From contig OY856186.1 in NCBI GenBank assembly GCA_963693315.1, positions 375,926,331 to 375,990,330 on the forward strand: 64,000 nucleotides of DNA. The letters are read 5' to 3'. The notes under the pieces are model-generated. The model was not told where the DNA came from, did not search any database, and saw only the letters and a list, made by a program, of their open reading frames with translations. The position numbers were made by a program, and so were the translations under genes. Source of the DNA: Diogma glabrata (lineage: Eukaryota; Arthropoda; Insecta; Diptera; Cylindrotomidae). Positions 33,119-44,405 of this stretch are shown here, piece by piece (positions within the stretch are counted from its first letter, which is position 1; every line of letters begins with the position of its first letter).

Positions 33119-35500
33119 TTAGTGTGTCTGTTCGAAATGAACAGCTTTGTGTGTTCGAGACGCTGGTGAACGATCAGCTGAACACAAGATACCATACGCT
33201 GGCTTCAACCTGTCGATCGAGACAGATTGTTGTTTGCCTTTGATGTCGATAACGAAATGTTTTCGTAGACGTCGTATGATTTTGTATGGACCTTCATATG
33301 GGGTTTGTAAACCAGTGCGTATCCTATCAACCCTAACGAAAACGTAGTCGCAATTTTCTAAAGACTTTGGAACAAATATGTCGTTTTGTTTGGTTTGTCG
33401 TGTAGCTGTTGGAATTAAGTTGTGCATTGTACTTCGAAGTTGATCAATGACTGTATCGTGACTCGGCAATTTTGAAAGAGGATTTTCAACGAAGAATTCA
33501 CCGGACAGTTTGAGTGTTTGTCCGTAGACAAGTTCTGCGGGTGAGCCCTTCAGATCTTCTTTCACTGTAGCTCGAATACCTAAAAGGATGATTGGTATTT
33601 CGGAGCTCCACTGAGTAGTGTTGCCTCTGGCCATAAGTGCAGCTTTAAGTTGTCGATGAAAACGTTCTACCATTCCGTTCGCTTGTGGATGGTAGGCCGT
33701 TGTACGTATCCGATGAGAGCCTAAAAGTTTCGTTAACTCAGAAAAAAGTTTTGACTCGAATTGTGTTCCCTGATCAGTTGTGATGTGCAGTGGAACACCG
33801 AATCGTGATACGTAATTGTTGACAAATGTCGTGGCTATGGTAGCAGCAGACATATCAGACATAGTAAAAGCTTCTGGCCATCGAGTGAATCGATCAACGC
33901 AAGTTAAAATATATGAATATCCATTAGAAGGAGGAAGCGGACCTACGATATCTATATGGATATGTTCGAAACGAGACTGTGGAATTTCGAATTGTCCAGT
34001 TGGACTTTTTGTGTGCCGTTGGACCTTAGAGCGTTGGCAAGATAAACAAGATTTTGTCCAGTGATTAATATCTTTATTTATACTGGGCCAAAAATATCTA
34101 GATGTTATCAATTTACGTGTACCGTTGACACCAGGATGTGACAAGTTGTGTAAAGTGTTAAAGACAGTTTTGCGTAATGGTTCTGCGATGTATGGGCGAT
34201 TGTTACCCGTTGATGTTTCGCAGACGATTTCGAATCCTGGAAGTTTAAAAAGCTCTAGTTTCATTGATGAACTAGCGTGACATACGGAACCAGAAAATAA
34301 ATTCTGAAGTTCTAAGTCTGCTTTTTGTGCAGCGATGATAGCATCGTAGTTGAAGTGAGTCTCAACTGATGCAGTTTCGTTGTCGGATGCACGAGATAAT
34401 GCATCCGCGACTGTGTTGTCTTTACCTTGCACAGGTTGGATGTCGGTAGTAAATTGACTTATGAAATCCAAGTGGCGAGATTGCCTTGGGTTTCGTTCAG
34501 TTTTAGAATGTATTGCACATGTGAGAGGCTTGTGGTCGGTGTAAATTGTGAATTCGCGACCTTCGACAAAATACCTGAAGTGTTTTATAGCTAGGTAAAT
34601 TGCGAGTAGCTCTCGATCGAATGCAGAGTATTTAGTTTCAGCGTCTGAAAGTTTCTTTGAGAAAAATCCCAGTGGTTCCCAACAATCATTATTACGTTGT
34701 TGCAACACTGCTCCGACAGCAATGTTCGATGCATCTGTAGTGATACTGTATGCAGAATCGTTATGTGGATGAACTAGCAACGTGATATTGCCCAATTCGG
34801 TTTTTAACTTGGTGAATGCTAGTTGACATTCGTTTGGCCAAGTAAAATTTTTCGGAGTCTTAGGCTTCTTTAGTAAAGCGGCCAAGTGTGTATGAATTGG
34901 GGCAAGTGTTTCAGCTAGTTTCGGTATGAATCTATGATAATAATTTATCATACCGACGAATTGCTGAATACGTTTGATTGATGTTGGTGCTGGGAATTCC
35001 GTAATGGCATTAATTCGTTCTTGAGAAGGCAGAATACCATTAGGTGTTATCGTGTGGCTGAGGAATTCGAGAGTGTTTACGCCAAAAACGCATTTTGAAC
35101 TCTTTATGTGAACGCCAAACTCGCTTAGTTTCTGGAAGAGTTGTTCCAAATGGAGTTTGTGTTGTTCCTCATTTATTGATGCCACTAAGATATCGTCGAT
35201 ATAGACGAATACGAAGTCTAAATCTCGAACGATTTCGTTAATGAAACGCTGAAACGTTTGTGCAGCATTGCTTAGACCGAATGGCATTCGAGTGAATTCG
35301 AAGAGGCCAAATGGAGTTTTGATAGCCATTTTGTGGATATCTTCCTTCGCGACAGGAATGAGATGATAGGCTCTAACAAGGTCAATTTTGGAAAAAATGT
35401 TGCAACCATACAAATTCATCGAAAAATTTTGTATGTGCGGTATCGGATAACGATCAGGAATTGTGACCGCGTTTAACCTGCGATAATCTCCACATGGTCT
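33119..35500 (-). pseudogene. pol: pol, part 2: reverse transcriptase, RNase H, integrase
   Basis: An open frame of more than 760 residues in the same frame as 35501-36160, beginning after an in-frame [20 protein letters not shown], then [12 protein letters not shown] and the catalytic [10 protein letters not shown]. RNase [29 protein letters not shown] and [10 protein letters not shown]. Integrase zinc finger H...H...[11 protein letters not shown] to SCLSCQRSK. Integrase core: [20 protein letters not shown] and [10 protein letters not shown], supplying the D,D,E triad. The C-terminus has the GPYKIIRRL (GPY/F) module. All catalytic residues I checked are present. It would copy the RNA genome and integrate the cDNA in the nucleus. 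Only the stop at 35501-35503 prevents one continuous product. Confidence 0.93.
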
Positions 35501-36204
35501 CTAGTCGAGATCTTTCTTTCGAACCATGTGAAGCGGACAAGATACAGAAGAAGATGAAATGCGACAAATTCCAAGTTCAACCATATGTTGAAATTCAGTG
35601 AACGCAGCTTTTTGACGAATAGGATCTAGTCTGCGTGGTCTTGATACAGGCAAGTGACCAGTGGTGACAATGTGATGTACCACGTTATGCTTGACCGGTA
35701 AATTGTAGTTCGGCTCTGCTGTTAGGGAAGGATACTTCTTTAGTAGCAGGCCGTAATCGTTGTCGATCGTATAATGGATGGGTGTTGGCGTATCAACACT
35801 AGCCATTGTGGCATGGATTGACAGCTGGGTAGCTGAATCAACCAGCCGTTTTTGTTTGAGATCAACAAGTAGGCCAAATTTGCTGAGAAAATCAGCACCT
35901 ATTATCGGACGATTCACTTGCGCTAGTACGAAAGCGTGTGTGAATGTTCGTTTTAGGCCGATATCTACCTGTAGGAGTTTTGTTCCGTAGGTATTGATTA
36001 TCGTGCCGTTGGCAGCTGATAAGGCTAGATCGGTTGATTTTGAGATATTTAAAATAGATGAACAAAGTTTTACTGGGAGCACCGAAAGATCTGCTCCCGT
36101 GTCGACTAGAAAAGTTAAATTATTTAGTGTGTCGTGGATAAAAAGACGGTAAGATTCCATGGTCCTATTGATCGCCGTATTGACCTCTGGCTTTAATCGT
36201 TTTT
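35501..36204 (-). pseudogene. pol: pol, part 1: aspartic protease and RT N-terminus
   Basis: A 219-residue frame (Met at 36160) preceded in the same frame by open codons reaching back to the frameshift heptamer. The protease carries FLVDTGADLSVLP (DTGA active site) at residues 17-29 and a flap-like IIGADFLSKFGL near 90-100. The RT N-terminus follows with VSRPRRLDP and CPLHMVRKKD. The frame stops at TAG (35501-35503). The next codons, [12 protein letters not shown], continue the conserved RT block without a shift, so the family's Trp (TGG) there has become TAG. The protein is translated as a Gag-Pol fusion by -1 shift rather than from its own Met, by inference. Confidence 0.9.
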
Positions 36205-37134
36205 TTCTGTCTTTTCATCGTTAAAGGTCGTCTGAGAGGTCGACTGTCTAAACGAGCAAGGTGATCTGCATTTTCTTGCTACCACGCCAAATGTGCGATG
36301 ATAGTAGCACATTCCTGATCCTCCGCGATGAAGCGAGCCGTCTCTTGATCTTGATCGTGGACGAAAAGAAGGAGAGGCACTGCGATGCATAGTTCGTGCA
36401 TGAAACTGTCGATTTCTAGAGGTGCTTCGACCTCTATGCGTCATGTTTCGCAGTTGTGCTTCGATCCTTGCGAGACGGTCCTCTATTGTCCCTGTTTTCG
36501 GTACTTGCCTTGTACTGCCAGCGTTTTTCGTAGAGCGTTGTTGCCAAACTTCATTGAGCTGCTTTCTGTGGCTCGATGACATTGCTTCGAACATTTTGTC
36601 AGCTGTTTTCGACATGGTTTCTGTTGTCATACCTTCTGGTTGTGCGGCAAGTGCTATGCGAATAATTTCGGGCATTTTTCGTACCCATAGCGAACGTATA
36701 ATTTTGTTGGAAAAATTATTTCCAGCCAGCTGTTTAATTCTTCTAAGTGATTCAGAAGGTTGTTGGTCCCCAATGTCTTGACCACTTAAAAGCGCCTCTA
36801 GACGTTGTTCGTCTGACGGTGCTAGGCGGTCTAACAAAGATTGTTTTAATGTATCATATTTATTAACCTCGGGCACGGGGTCAATTGCGTCCGAGACTAG
36901 TTCGCACAACTCCGGTGTTAGTGCGTGTAAAACCTGCAAATATTTTTGCTTATCCGTTTTTATATTTTGGAGGTCAAACGTCAGTTCTGCAACACGAAAC
37001 CATGTGTGTGGTTGTCGTGTCCACAGAGGTTGTAGTCTTAGATTGGATGTGGCGTCGACTTCGAAAGGCTTCTCAAACTTGTCGTCTTTAGTCGTTTTGC
37101 TAGTACCGGTCTCCATCTTTTCGTCGTCTGACAT
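36193..37134 (-). CDS. gag: Gag polyprotein with CHCC zinc knuckle
   Basis: A complete 313-residue frame from ATG (MSDDEKMETG) to TAA. Residues 30-60 hold LQPLWTRQPHTWFRVAELTF, the capsid opening shared by CsRn1/Kabuki elements (P-x-x-W...FA-E type). The capsid continues through LLSGQDIGDQQPSESLRRIK and NKIIRSLWVRKMPEIIRIAL. A basic, Arg/Ser-rich linker (RGRSTSRNRQF) precedes the knuckle CYYHRTFGVVARKCRSPC, spaced C-x2-H-x9-C-x3-C, unlike the normal CCHC. Gag packages the element's RNA into cytoplasmic particles. It is intact as read. The tail overlaps the frameshift site. Confidence 0.93.
   Translation of the reverse strand: MSDDEKMETGTSKTTKDDKFEKPFEVDATSNLRLQPLWTRQPHTWFRVAELTFDLQNIKTDKQKYLQVLHALTPELCELVSDAIDPVPEVNKYDTLKQSLLDRLAPSDEQRLEALLSGQDIGDQQPSESLRRIKQLAGNNFSNKIIRSLWVRKMPEIIRIALAAQPEGMTTETMSKTADKMFEAMSSSHRKQLNEVWQQRSTKNAGSTRQVPKTGTIEDRLARIEAQLRNMTHRGRSTSRNRQFHARTMHRSASPSFRPRSRSRDGSLHRGGSGMCYYHRTFGVVARKCRSPCSFRQSTSQTTFNDEKTEKND
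36199..36205 (-). promoter_or_regulatory. -1 ribosomal frameshift heptamer A AAA AAC
   Basis: The minus strand in gag frame reads GAA AAA AAC GAT TAA, so the canonical slippery heptamer sits two codons before the gag stop. After a -1 slip the frame continues CGA TTA AAG without a stop into pol. Pol is in exactly this -1 frame. Confidence 0.82.
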
Positions 37135-37308
37135 AATGGTTGAGAGTAATGAGTTAAAAAAAAATAGAAAAGTAAACGCGATTCGATGTTTGTTATTTTG
37201 TATAAATTTGTAAAATTGTAAACGCGATTTTAGACTAAGCTAAATATTGAATGAATTAAGTGCGCTTGCTTGTTTGAAAATATTTCATAAATTCACAAAA
37301 AAAAATCA

Positions 37309-37441
<133 letters not shown>

Positions 37442-38209
37442 TTTAAAAAGAAAAAGAAATTGTAGCAAAAAAACTTAAATCTAATTACCCACCACCGTAA
37501 TATAATATGATTTACTTGATGTAAATTTATAAAGCTTAATTTGAGTTTACTTCAATGAAAATCTTCTGTTTAATAAATTACGTTAAAAAAATGATTCGAA
37601 AAAAAATTATTGAATGAAAAAAAAAAATATTATCGAATTATTAAACAAATTATTGAAAAAAATAAAATTATAATGTAAAAATTAAATTTTTTATCTGTAT
37701 GTAAAAGGTCCAACCTAGATCTTGATAACGGCAATGATGAAGTAAATGTTGATAATAGCAACTTTGTTGTGTTACCATAAAATTTAGAAAAAAAATGTTG
37801 TTCTTGTATAATTGTTTCCCGCGTTGATATTATTTATATTGATTTTTGGTTAAAATGTATTAATTGCAGCCATAAATTATATTTCGTTTGATTAATATTT
37901 AGTTAAAGATGATAATAATTATAATTTTGTTGTGGTTGTTTTTGTTTGTAAATGATGTTTATTTAAAACAAAAAAAATTTCAGCTTTTGATTTGATCGAG
38001 AATTGTATGCGATCTTGGTAGTTCTCTTTCGCCCAAACTTCCAATTTTTTTTTAAAACATAAAAAAAATTTAAATGGTGGTGTAACTATTGTGACTTATA
38101 TGTGGTAATTTAATTAAATTGTTGTGTGTTTTAACGTACCTTATAACCTTGCACAAGAATGTACCAGGCTGTCCAAAGACAAAGCTTTTGTACTCATATC
38201 CGGTAAAAA

Positions 38210-38227
38210 CCGGCATCGGCGTCACCA
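38210..38227 (-). promoter_or_regulatory. Primer binding site, tRNA-Trp-like
   Basis: One base inside the 5' LTR the minus strand reads TGGTGACGCCGATG. The complement of the 3' end of animal tRNA-Trp begins TGGTGACCCCGACG, so 12 of 14 bases agree. Trp priming is a known trait of CsRn1-type elements. Confidence 0.72.
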
Positions 38228-38228
38228 A

Positions 38229-38725
38229 TGATGCGTGTGTTGATGTATAAAGCTGCGTACCGATCAATTAATCAACACTATGCGTTGTTTTGTTTGACAA
38301 AAGTTTATTAAAAACTTAACTTTACATTAGTCACTTATAGAAACTTATAGAATTTGATTTTTAATTAATTTAATGGCAAAGTAAAACTTTAAATTTAATG
38401 GCAAAGTTATGAGCACACTTAATTGTTTAATTTTATTAAATTACGATATTGATTCGCTTGAATCTAAAACACGAGTGATTTTCTTTTTTCAATAATATTA
38501 TCATCAACCAAAATTAATAGAGAAGACGACCATTGAACCAAAATCGAGTTTCGAGATTTTGGTTAACTTTGGAATAAATAAATTAATTAATTTATTAATC
38601 GTTTAGCGCTGCAATGTGCATTTTATCGTTAATGTTTAGATAGTAGATGGCACGAGTAAATGATCGTTTGATCGTTTATGTTTGTAGGGATTAATTATTT
38701 AAATTTAAATATAATAACCTCTACA
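38229..38725 (-). repeat. 5' LTR of the gypsy element
   Basis: 497 bp; the plus strand runs from TGATGCGTGTG to ACCTCTACA. Transcription of the element would start in it on the minus strand. See the 3' LTR for the comparison. Confidence 0.88.
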
Positions 38726-38729
38726 TACT
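38726..38729 (+). repeat. 4-bp target-site duplication, right (gypsy element)
   Basis: TACT, matching 32602-32605. Confidence 0.88.
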
Positions 38730-39050
38730 AACGAACATTTTTCTAATCATTCCAGACTGTGAATCGGCTCGTAGAAAATGCCCAAACCAAGCAATCCTAT
38801 TAGATACAACCTATAACAGGACCCTCAAGAAGGTTTCTGATCTCAAAGTTATACCGGGTTCTATACTCTCCATCGTCTGTCTTAAGTGGACCAAAAATGT
38901 AGCGTAGGATCTTACGCTCAAATACAGATAAATGCGATTCGTCATTTTGTGTAAGGGTCCACATTTGTGACCCATACATCACAACCGGTCTAATCAATGT
39001 CTTGTATAACTTGAGCTTGGTGTTAGATCACATACGGTGATCCAAGGAGA
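38726..39050 (-). pseudogene. LINE C-terminal RT region, 5' half of the interrupted host element
   Basis: The minus strand reads VVMYGSQMWTLTQNDE, SHLSVFERKILRYIFGPL and EYRTRYNFEIRNLL, the region after the RT thumb in a widespread insect LINE group. After two stops come LVWAFSTSRF and, near the break, KMFV, which continues into STPGSERPRG at 32605. The rest of the element upstream of 39050 is missing. The LINE was already decaying or decayed later: two adjacent stops lie within the stretch. Confidence 0.83.
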
Positions 39051-39829
39051 AGTTTAATGAGTAGAGTGACACACATCATACGAAGAACAAACACCAGTTA
39101 AACAAGTAACATTTGACAAGTAAAAAAAAGAATACAACAATACATGAAATTGGTTCAACTATATTTAATTGTTACATAAACTGTACAGCTGTTTAATCAA
39201 CTTCATTCGCTGCATTCGTTCTCATGACGAGGTTGGAAAAATCGCATTTCGATTGAAAACCGAACATGATTTTCTCAGTGCAGTTCCAACAAAATGATTA
39301 CAGTAATACAAAAAGCAACAAACAGAAGAAAACAAAACGCAAAATTAAAGGACAACGAAAAACTTGTTTACAATTTGTTCCCAAATGTTATGATCAAATT
39401 GTAGAATTTGAAAGTTCCATATCATTCAATTTTGTTTTATCAAACTCTTTAGGACAAATAAACATTTAGCACAAAATTTCTAGACAATGCACAAAAATCC
39501 CTGCATTTAACGCTTGAGAGAAATGCTGCTCATACTTTACCCTCTAAATACAATAAACTCCCCTGCTGCCTTTTGAAAACATATATATAAACTTCTTCCA
39601 GTATGCATGTCATGTTTGATTATATATGAGTATTGTATCACAAAAGCAGATATATTACCGAAGGCTCTCGGAAGGCTACAAAGGGTAGCTGATTATTTTT
39701 CAAGCAAAACACTCTATTATTAATAAATTTAAAAAAGTAGGCTGTCCCGGAACACCCGGCGTATGTGAAACATAAAAGTTGATAGTAGTATTTATAAAAT
39801 TTTTTTTTTAATTTTTACAAAACCCACAT
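39051..39829. other. No gene seen
   Basis: A 67-residue frame at 39266-39469 has no recognisable motif. A short CA run (39828-39846) ends the gap. Confidence 0.4.
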
Positions 39830-39847
39830 ACACACACACACACACAT

Positions 39848-41060
39848 GCAGATGACATAACCATAGTTGTAGTAGATAAAAACCGCACGGACATTACTAA
39901 CAGCTGCTACCAGATCATAACCAGCGTTAGAACATGGCTTAACAATAAAGGACTAGAATTGGCCGATCACAAATCGGAAGTCGAACTAATGAAGAAAAGC
40001 ATAAAAGTGGTGGAAACTATCGATATACAGGTTGGTGGACAGATCATAACATCTGACCAGCATCTGAGGTATCGTGCTGTCATTCTAGACCACAGACTCA
40101 ACTTTAAAGGCCACTAAATGAATACTTGTGCCAAAGCTAAACGCTTACGCCGAACATTGGTGGCCCTAGACAACCGATCAGGAAGCTTTCTGTAGTGTTA
40201 GCCCATCAGTTGGTGTATGCGGCACCTATATAGACATCAGCGGTGATACGCCATCTTATGTTAGATCTATCAAAACGGTCTGCAGACTGATATCGTTGCG
40301 CATATACGGCGCTTGCCGCACGGTATCTGATGAGACTCTGAATACTACTGTGAGTAGAATGCCGATCGATATTGCAGCAAAAGAGGAATCAGCTTTGCAA
40401 TCTGCATATAGCAACATAAAATGATAGTAACCGACGATCACGCGACGACTTCATCAAAGACAGTCATATAGAATGGCAATAGTCAGTCATATAGGATGAC
40501 CCTAACGAATGATGGTATTTGTGATGATCCCTGAATTAAAAGCATAGACTGCAACCATCACTTTGACGCTCATCACTCTCAGCCCACGGATGTTTCCGTG
40601 AGTACTTTTTCAAGGATAAGCACGTAACGGACCCAAAATGTCTCTACTGTGAGGGAAAGGCTGAAAGCACGTGCTAGTTAAAAGCGGAAGAATTGCAAAC
40701 GAACGAAAAATCATTAGAGAATAAATCACTTCGCAATCTGTATAGTCTAATGCCATTTTTGTGGAGCTCAAAAGACAACTGGAACATAGCGAATGAGATC
40801 ATCACAAGTATGGGACAATACGAACGAAGAGCAGCAATGCTCAACATTACGCAGAAAACCCACGACAACACAACATTATAATACAAGCAAGAGTACTATA
40901 CTCAACCCCTACCCTGCTCAGGAATCCGTTAATTGGTGCTGTCACAGGGACACAACAGGATCACGAGCAAGGGAGATGATATTTCTCGGTAAAAACCCGC
41001 GTGCCGTTTGGCACATTGGGTTCCAACTTCCAAGTGAATTTATTAAATGTTCCATCTTCC
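39848..41060 (+). pseudogene. R1-like LINE, 3' remnant
   Basis: The remnant starts at the catalytic box ADDITIVVV (A-D-D), followed by VRTWLNNKGLELADHKSE, VETIDIQVGGQIITS and LRYRAVILDHRLNFKGH. This is the typical R1-clade sequence after the palm (…GLQLA..KTE…YLGV.ID…F..H). Frame-shifted continuations follow: QTDIVAHIRRLPHG and, near 40370, the MPIDIAAKEESAL block. The C-terminal ENKSLRNLYSL to MGQYERRAAM lies at 40720-40845. Stops and shifts are frequent. Everything before the ADD box is missing. Sequence to about 41060 is probably 3' UTR. R1 elements normally target 28S rDNA, but no rDNA is present here. Confidence 0.8.
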
Positions 41061-41575
41061 TACGTAAAACAATAACACGCATACACGAATAAGTTTCGAC
41101 ACCGAATTATCGGAATTTGTATTTTTTTTGTATATTGTATATTGTATTGTACCAACACAGAATTATGAATAAAATCCAGATTTTGAATAGTATTTGTTAT
41201 TTTTTTAAACAAATTGTAACTATGACAACAAAAAATAACAAATATTTTGATAGGAAATTTTGTGAATTTTATGAAATTTTGAATTGGAAGGTTGCTTTGA
41301 TAAAAAATTTTATTTATATGCAAATGTAAATGTATTTTTCCATTTTTGGAAGAAAAAAAATATTGCTACGCTGATGCATAGGCGGACTTCACCACAGATC
41401 TAGAAACATAGTGTTCTGGATATATAATGAGCTAATATCTATCAAATATTTTATTTAAAAGCTAACCAATGATAAACATTTCGCGTAGTTCTAATTATAA
41501 AAATATTAAAGAAAGCAGTAGTATCCCAACAAACATAAATTCTGTTGTACGAAAATAAGTAAAACAAAACTTAAC
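41061..41575. other. No gene seen
   Basis: AT-rich spacer; two opposing short frames at 41060-41329 are shadows of each other with no motifs. Confidence 0.4.
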
Positions 41576-42965
41576 CGTAAGTAGCAAGCTGGAAGTTGGG
41601 ATGCAAAACTGTTGTGAACTGTACTAAATGTTTATGTACTAAGTTTCATCCAATTCGATTATCAGATACAGATGTTATTGAGCTTCCAAAAAAACAGGTG
41701 CTCGGAGGACTCCATACCACTTTGTTCATAATCGCTAAAAAACTAATCAGTTCCTTGCTCTTTAAATACATATTTTCATCTTTTTAAAAGTGTCATCAAA
41801 ATTCAATCACGGACGAATTCTGTATGCTCCCAACAACCATTGAAAAATGATGACACAATAAACAGGTGTTCATGAGGCCCCCCACCATTTATCCCAATAT
41901 TGTCCAAAAACTAATCAGTTTCTAGTCATTTAAGTCTCCATCTTTTTTCAAATTGTCATTAAAATTGATTTACGAATGAAGTCTGTATGCTCCCAACAAA
42001 CTTTAAAAACAAAGTATGAAAAGTCAGCAGTTGTATGGTAGGTCCCCCCCACCACTTTGATCAATGTGTTCCAAAAGATGATAATTATCTTCTCACACTA
42101 ATTGGAACCTTTTCCATAAGTTTCATCATAATCACTTCATTATTGTGGGCTGTAGTGTGCATAAACACTGAAAAAACTTAGAAAAAGTACAACAAAAATT
42201 TTACCGGAAGTGAAAAACCGGAAGTAGGAATGCAAAACTGTTGTAAGCCGTACTAAATGCTTATGTACCAAGTTTCATCCAATTAGATTATCAGGTACAG
42301 ATGTTATTGAGCTTTCAAAAAAACATGTGCTCGGTGGACCCCCACAGCTTGTTCACTATCGCTCAAAAATCAATCAGTTCCTTGCCATACATATTTGCAT
42401 CTTTTTCCAAAGTTTCATCAAAATTCATTCACGAACGAATGTTGTATGCTCCCAACAAACATAAAAAACATAGTGGAAAAAACCACCTGTTGTATGGTGG
42501 ACCCTCCAACCCTTTATCCAATGTACTCCAAAAGCTGATAAAATCTTTCTCATGTTACTTGAAAGCTTTTACCAACGTTTCATGACAATCGATCGGTAAT
42601 TGTAGGCGACAATAGGGCAATAGGGATAAACACATTAAAAAAAAAATTTAGCCGGAAGTGATAAACCGGAAGTTGGTATGCAGAAATATGGGAAACATGT
42701 ACTAAAACCTTATATACCAAGTTTCCATAGATCATAAGCCGGAATTAAAAGTTATTCAAGATTTAAACTTAGAGGTGTTCGGGAGACCCCCGCTATTTTG
42801 TCCAAATTTGAAATGAAACCAGATCTACCATTTTCAAGTGAACCTGTATCATTTGCCAAAGTTGCATCGCGATCCTATGCCGACATTTTCGAGTTTACCT
42901 GGATCATATAAGAAATTTTCATCAAGATCCTATACGGTTTTGTCAGCTCAGGTTTTAAGGTTTTG
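41576..42965 (+). repeat. Higher-order direct repeat with CCGGAAGT blocks
   Basis: Two long units, 41585-41835 and 42216-42470, are about 630 bp apart and share TTTCATCCAATTNGATTATC, ACAGATGTTATTGAGCTT and TCTGTATGCTCCCAACAA-like text. Between and after them lie shorter partial units (41860-42005, 42470-42600, 42655-42960), each with an accession phrase GGACCCCC...CC, an AAACTAATCAGTT-like block and a GTATGCTCCCAACAAAC end. CCGGAAGT(G/A) with AACCGGAAGT recurs at unit starts. No protein is encoded. This looks like an internally repetitive transposon or satellite of unknown class. Confidence 0.75.
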
Positions 42966-43896
42966 TTTTTTGTTTTGAAGGTAGCGTTTTAAGGACTTTG
43001 CGACAGCAAGACATTGGTAGGAAGGTAGGAAAGGAGCGATAACAGATTGATGGCTTTTTGTTTCGGAAGGGCTCTTCTACGGGATTTTAAAATTTTGCTG
43101 GAGCATTAGTTTGTTTTGTGGGGATACATTTGTTTTATCGTGATGGTATAAAAAGGGCACAGAGATTTAAAGTTTTGGAAAGTTCTTTTAAAGTCTTGAT
43201 GAAGGATTTTTGATGTTGCAAAAAATGATTAAGTACTTTTTCAAAGAAATGATAAGAAAAAGACATAAAAAAAACGATCGATAGAAGTTGTTTAAGTCGC
43301 GTAAACTATTAACATTGAAAAGAAAAACATCGGCAGTGCGTATAAAATATGCCTTTAATATATATTTTTCGGAGGTTGTAAATGTTGAAAAGACTATAGG
43401 TACTACATCGAAGATGGAACTTAGGAGATAGAATTCCTAGAAATCTTTTGTTAGATGCTAGTGTAATAAAGGATTTAGATAGTTGGTTAGCTTGCCATTA
43501 GAATAGAGACAAAAGTCCGCGCGGCAAGATATCCGCTAGAAATAGGTAGATTTCGAGATCAGACAGTTTGTGTACAAGTAGAATCTGATGTATCAGATTA
43601 GTTTAAACAAAACAAACTAATTACAAACAGATATCGAACAAATTTTAAAAAGGAAATTAGCTACATATAAGCAAAACTACATCTATCCAATTTTGCAACA
43701 AACAAATATCAAATCTACCACAGAACATATGTGTGACAATGTATGACACAATATGAAAAACACACGGCAAACCTACTCTATATCATATGTCGTTAAATTA
43801 CTGCAAAATAGTTTATTTCTAAGAAAAAAAATTAATTTCTTCTATTCAAATCTTTTTATTTTTTTTTATTGACTGTTACAAGGTTTTTTCAAATTG
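42966..43896. other. No gene seen
   Basis: Less AT-rich near 42960-43150 but no open frame of note; no repeat recognised. Confidence 0.4.
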
Positions 43897-44405
43897 TTGT
43901 TGTTAAGGTTTTTGCAATTGTTGCAAGCGTTTTTGTTGAAGCCGACAAGTCGAAAACCTTTAATTTCAGAGGTTTATATTTATAAGAAACGTATTAAAAT
44001 GTTTCTACAAATTCTAAATTTATGAAGTTTTTAAAAATATTAGTATCCAAACGGCCGTTATAACGGTTCTAAAAAACCAATTTTTTTCTAGTATAAAGCC
44101 TCTAGTTTCTTAACCATGTGTTGGATTTTGCTGATTTACGAACTTTTCTAGGATATTCATAAAACACACATTTTTAAAAAAAGTTTTTTGAGCTGGCTTC
44201 ACAAATGCGACCGTGAGAGTGCCGGTTGATTCAAACGCATTTTGTGTTTTACAAGTTTTTTTGTTGGAACCACTCACTCAGAAACCTCCAACTGCAGAGG
44301 TCTAGTTTTTGGAAGAAACTGATCAAAATGGTTTTAAAGATTCTAAATTTATGAAGTTTTTAAAAATATTAGTATCCAAACGGCCGTTATAACGGTTTTA
44401 AATAA
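43897..44405 (+). repeat. Direct repeat, two units 329 bp apart
   Basis: Units at 43897-44078 and 44240-44405 share an identical core, ATTCTAAATTTATGAAGTTT through ATTAGTATCCAAACGGCCGT and TATAACGGTT, and more loosely CAGAGGT and GAAACTG-like flanks. The core includes the near-palindrome AACGGCCGTTATAACGGTT. Confidence 0.85.

Noticed and set aside
33147..37213. Plus-strand frames within the gypsy element
   Set aside because: Antisense shadows of gag and pol.
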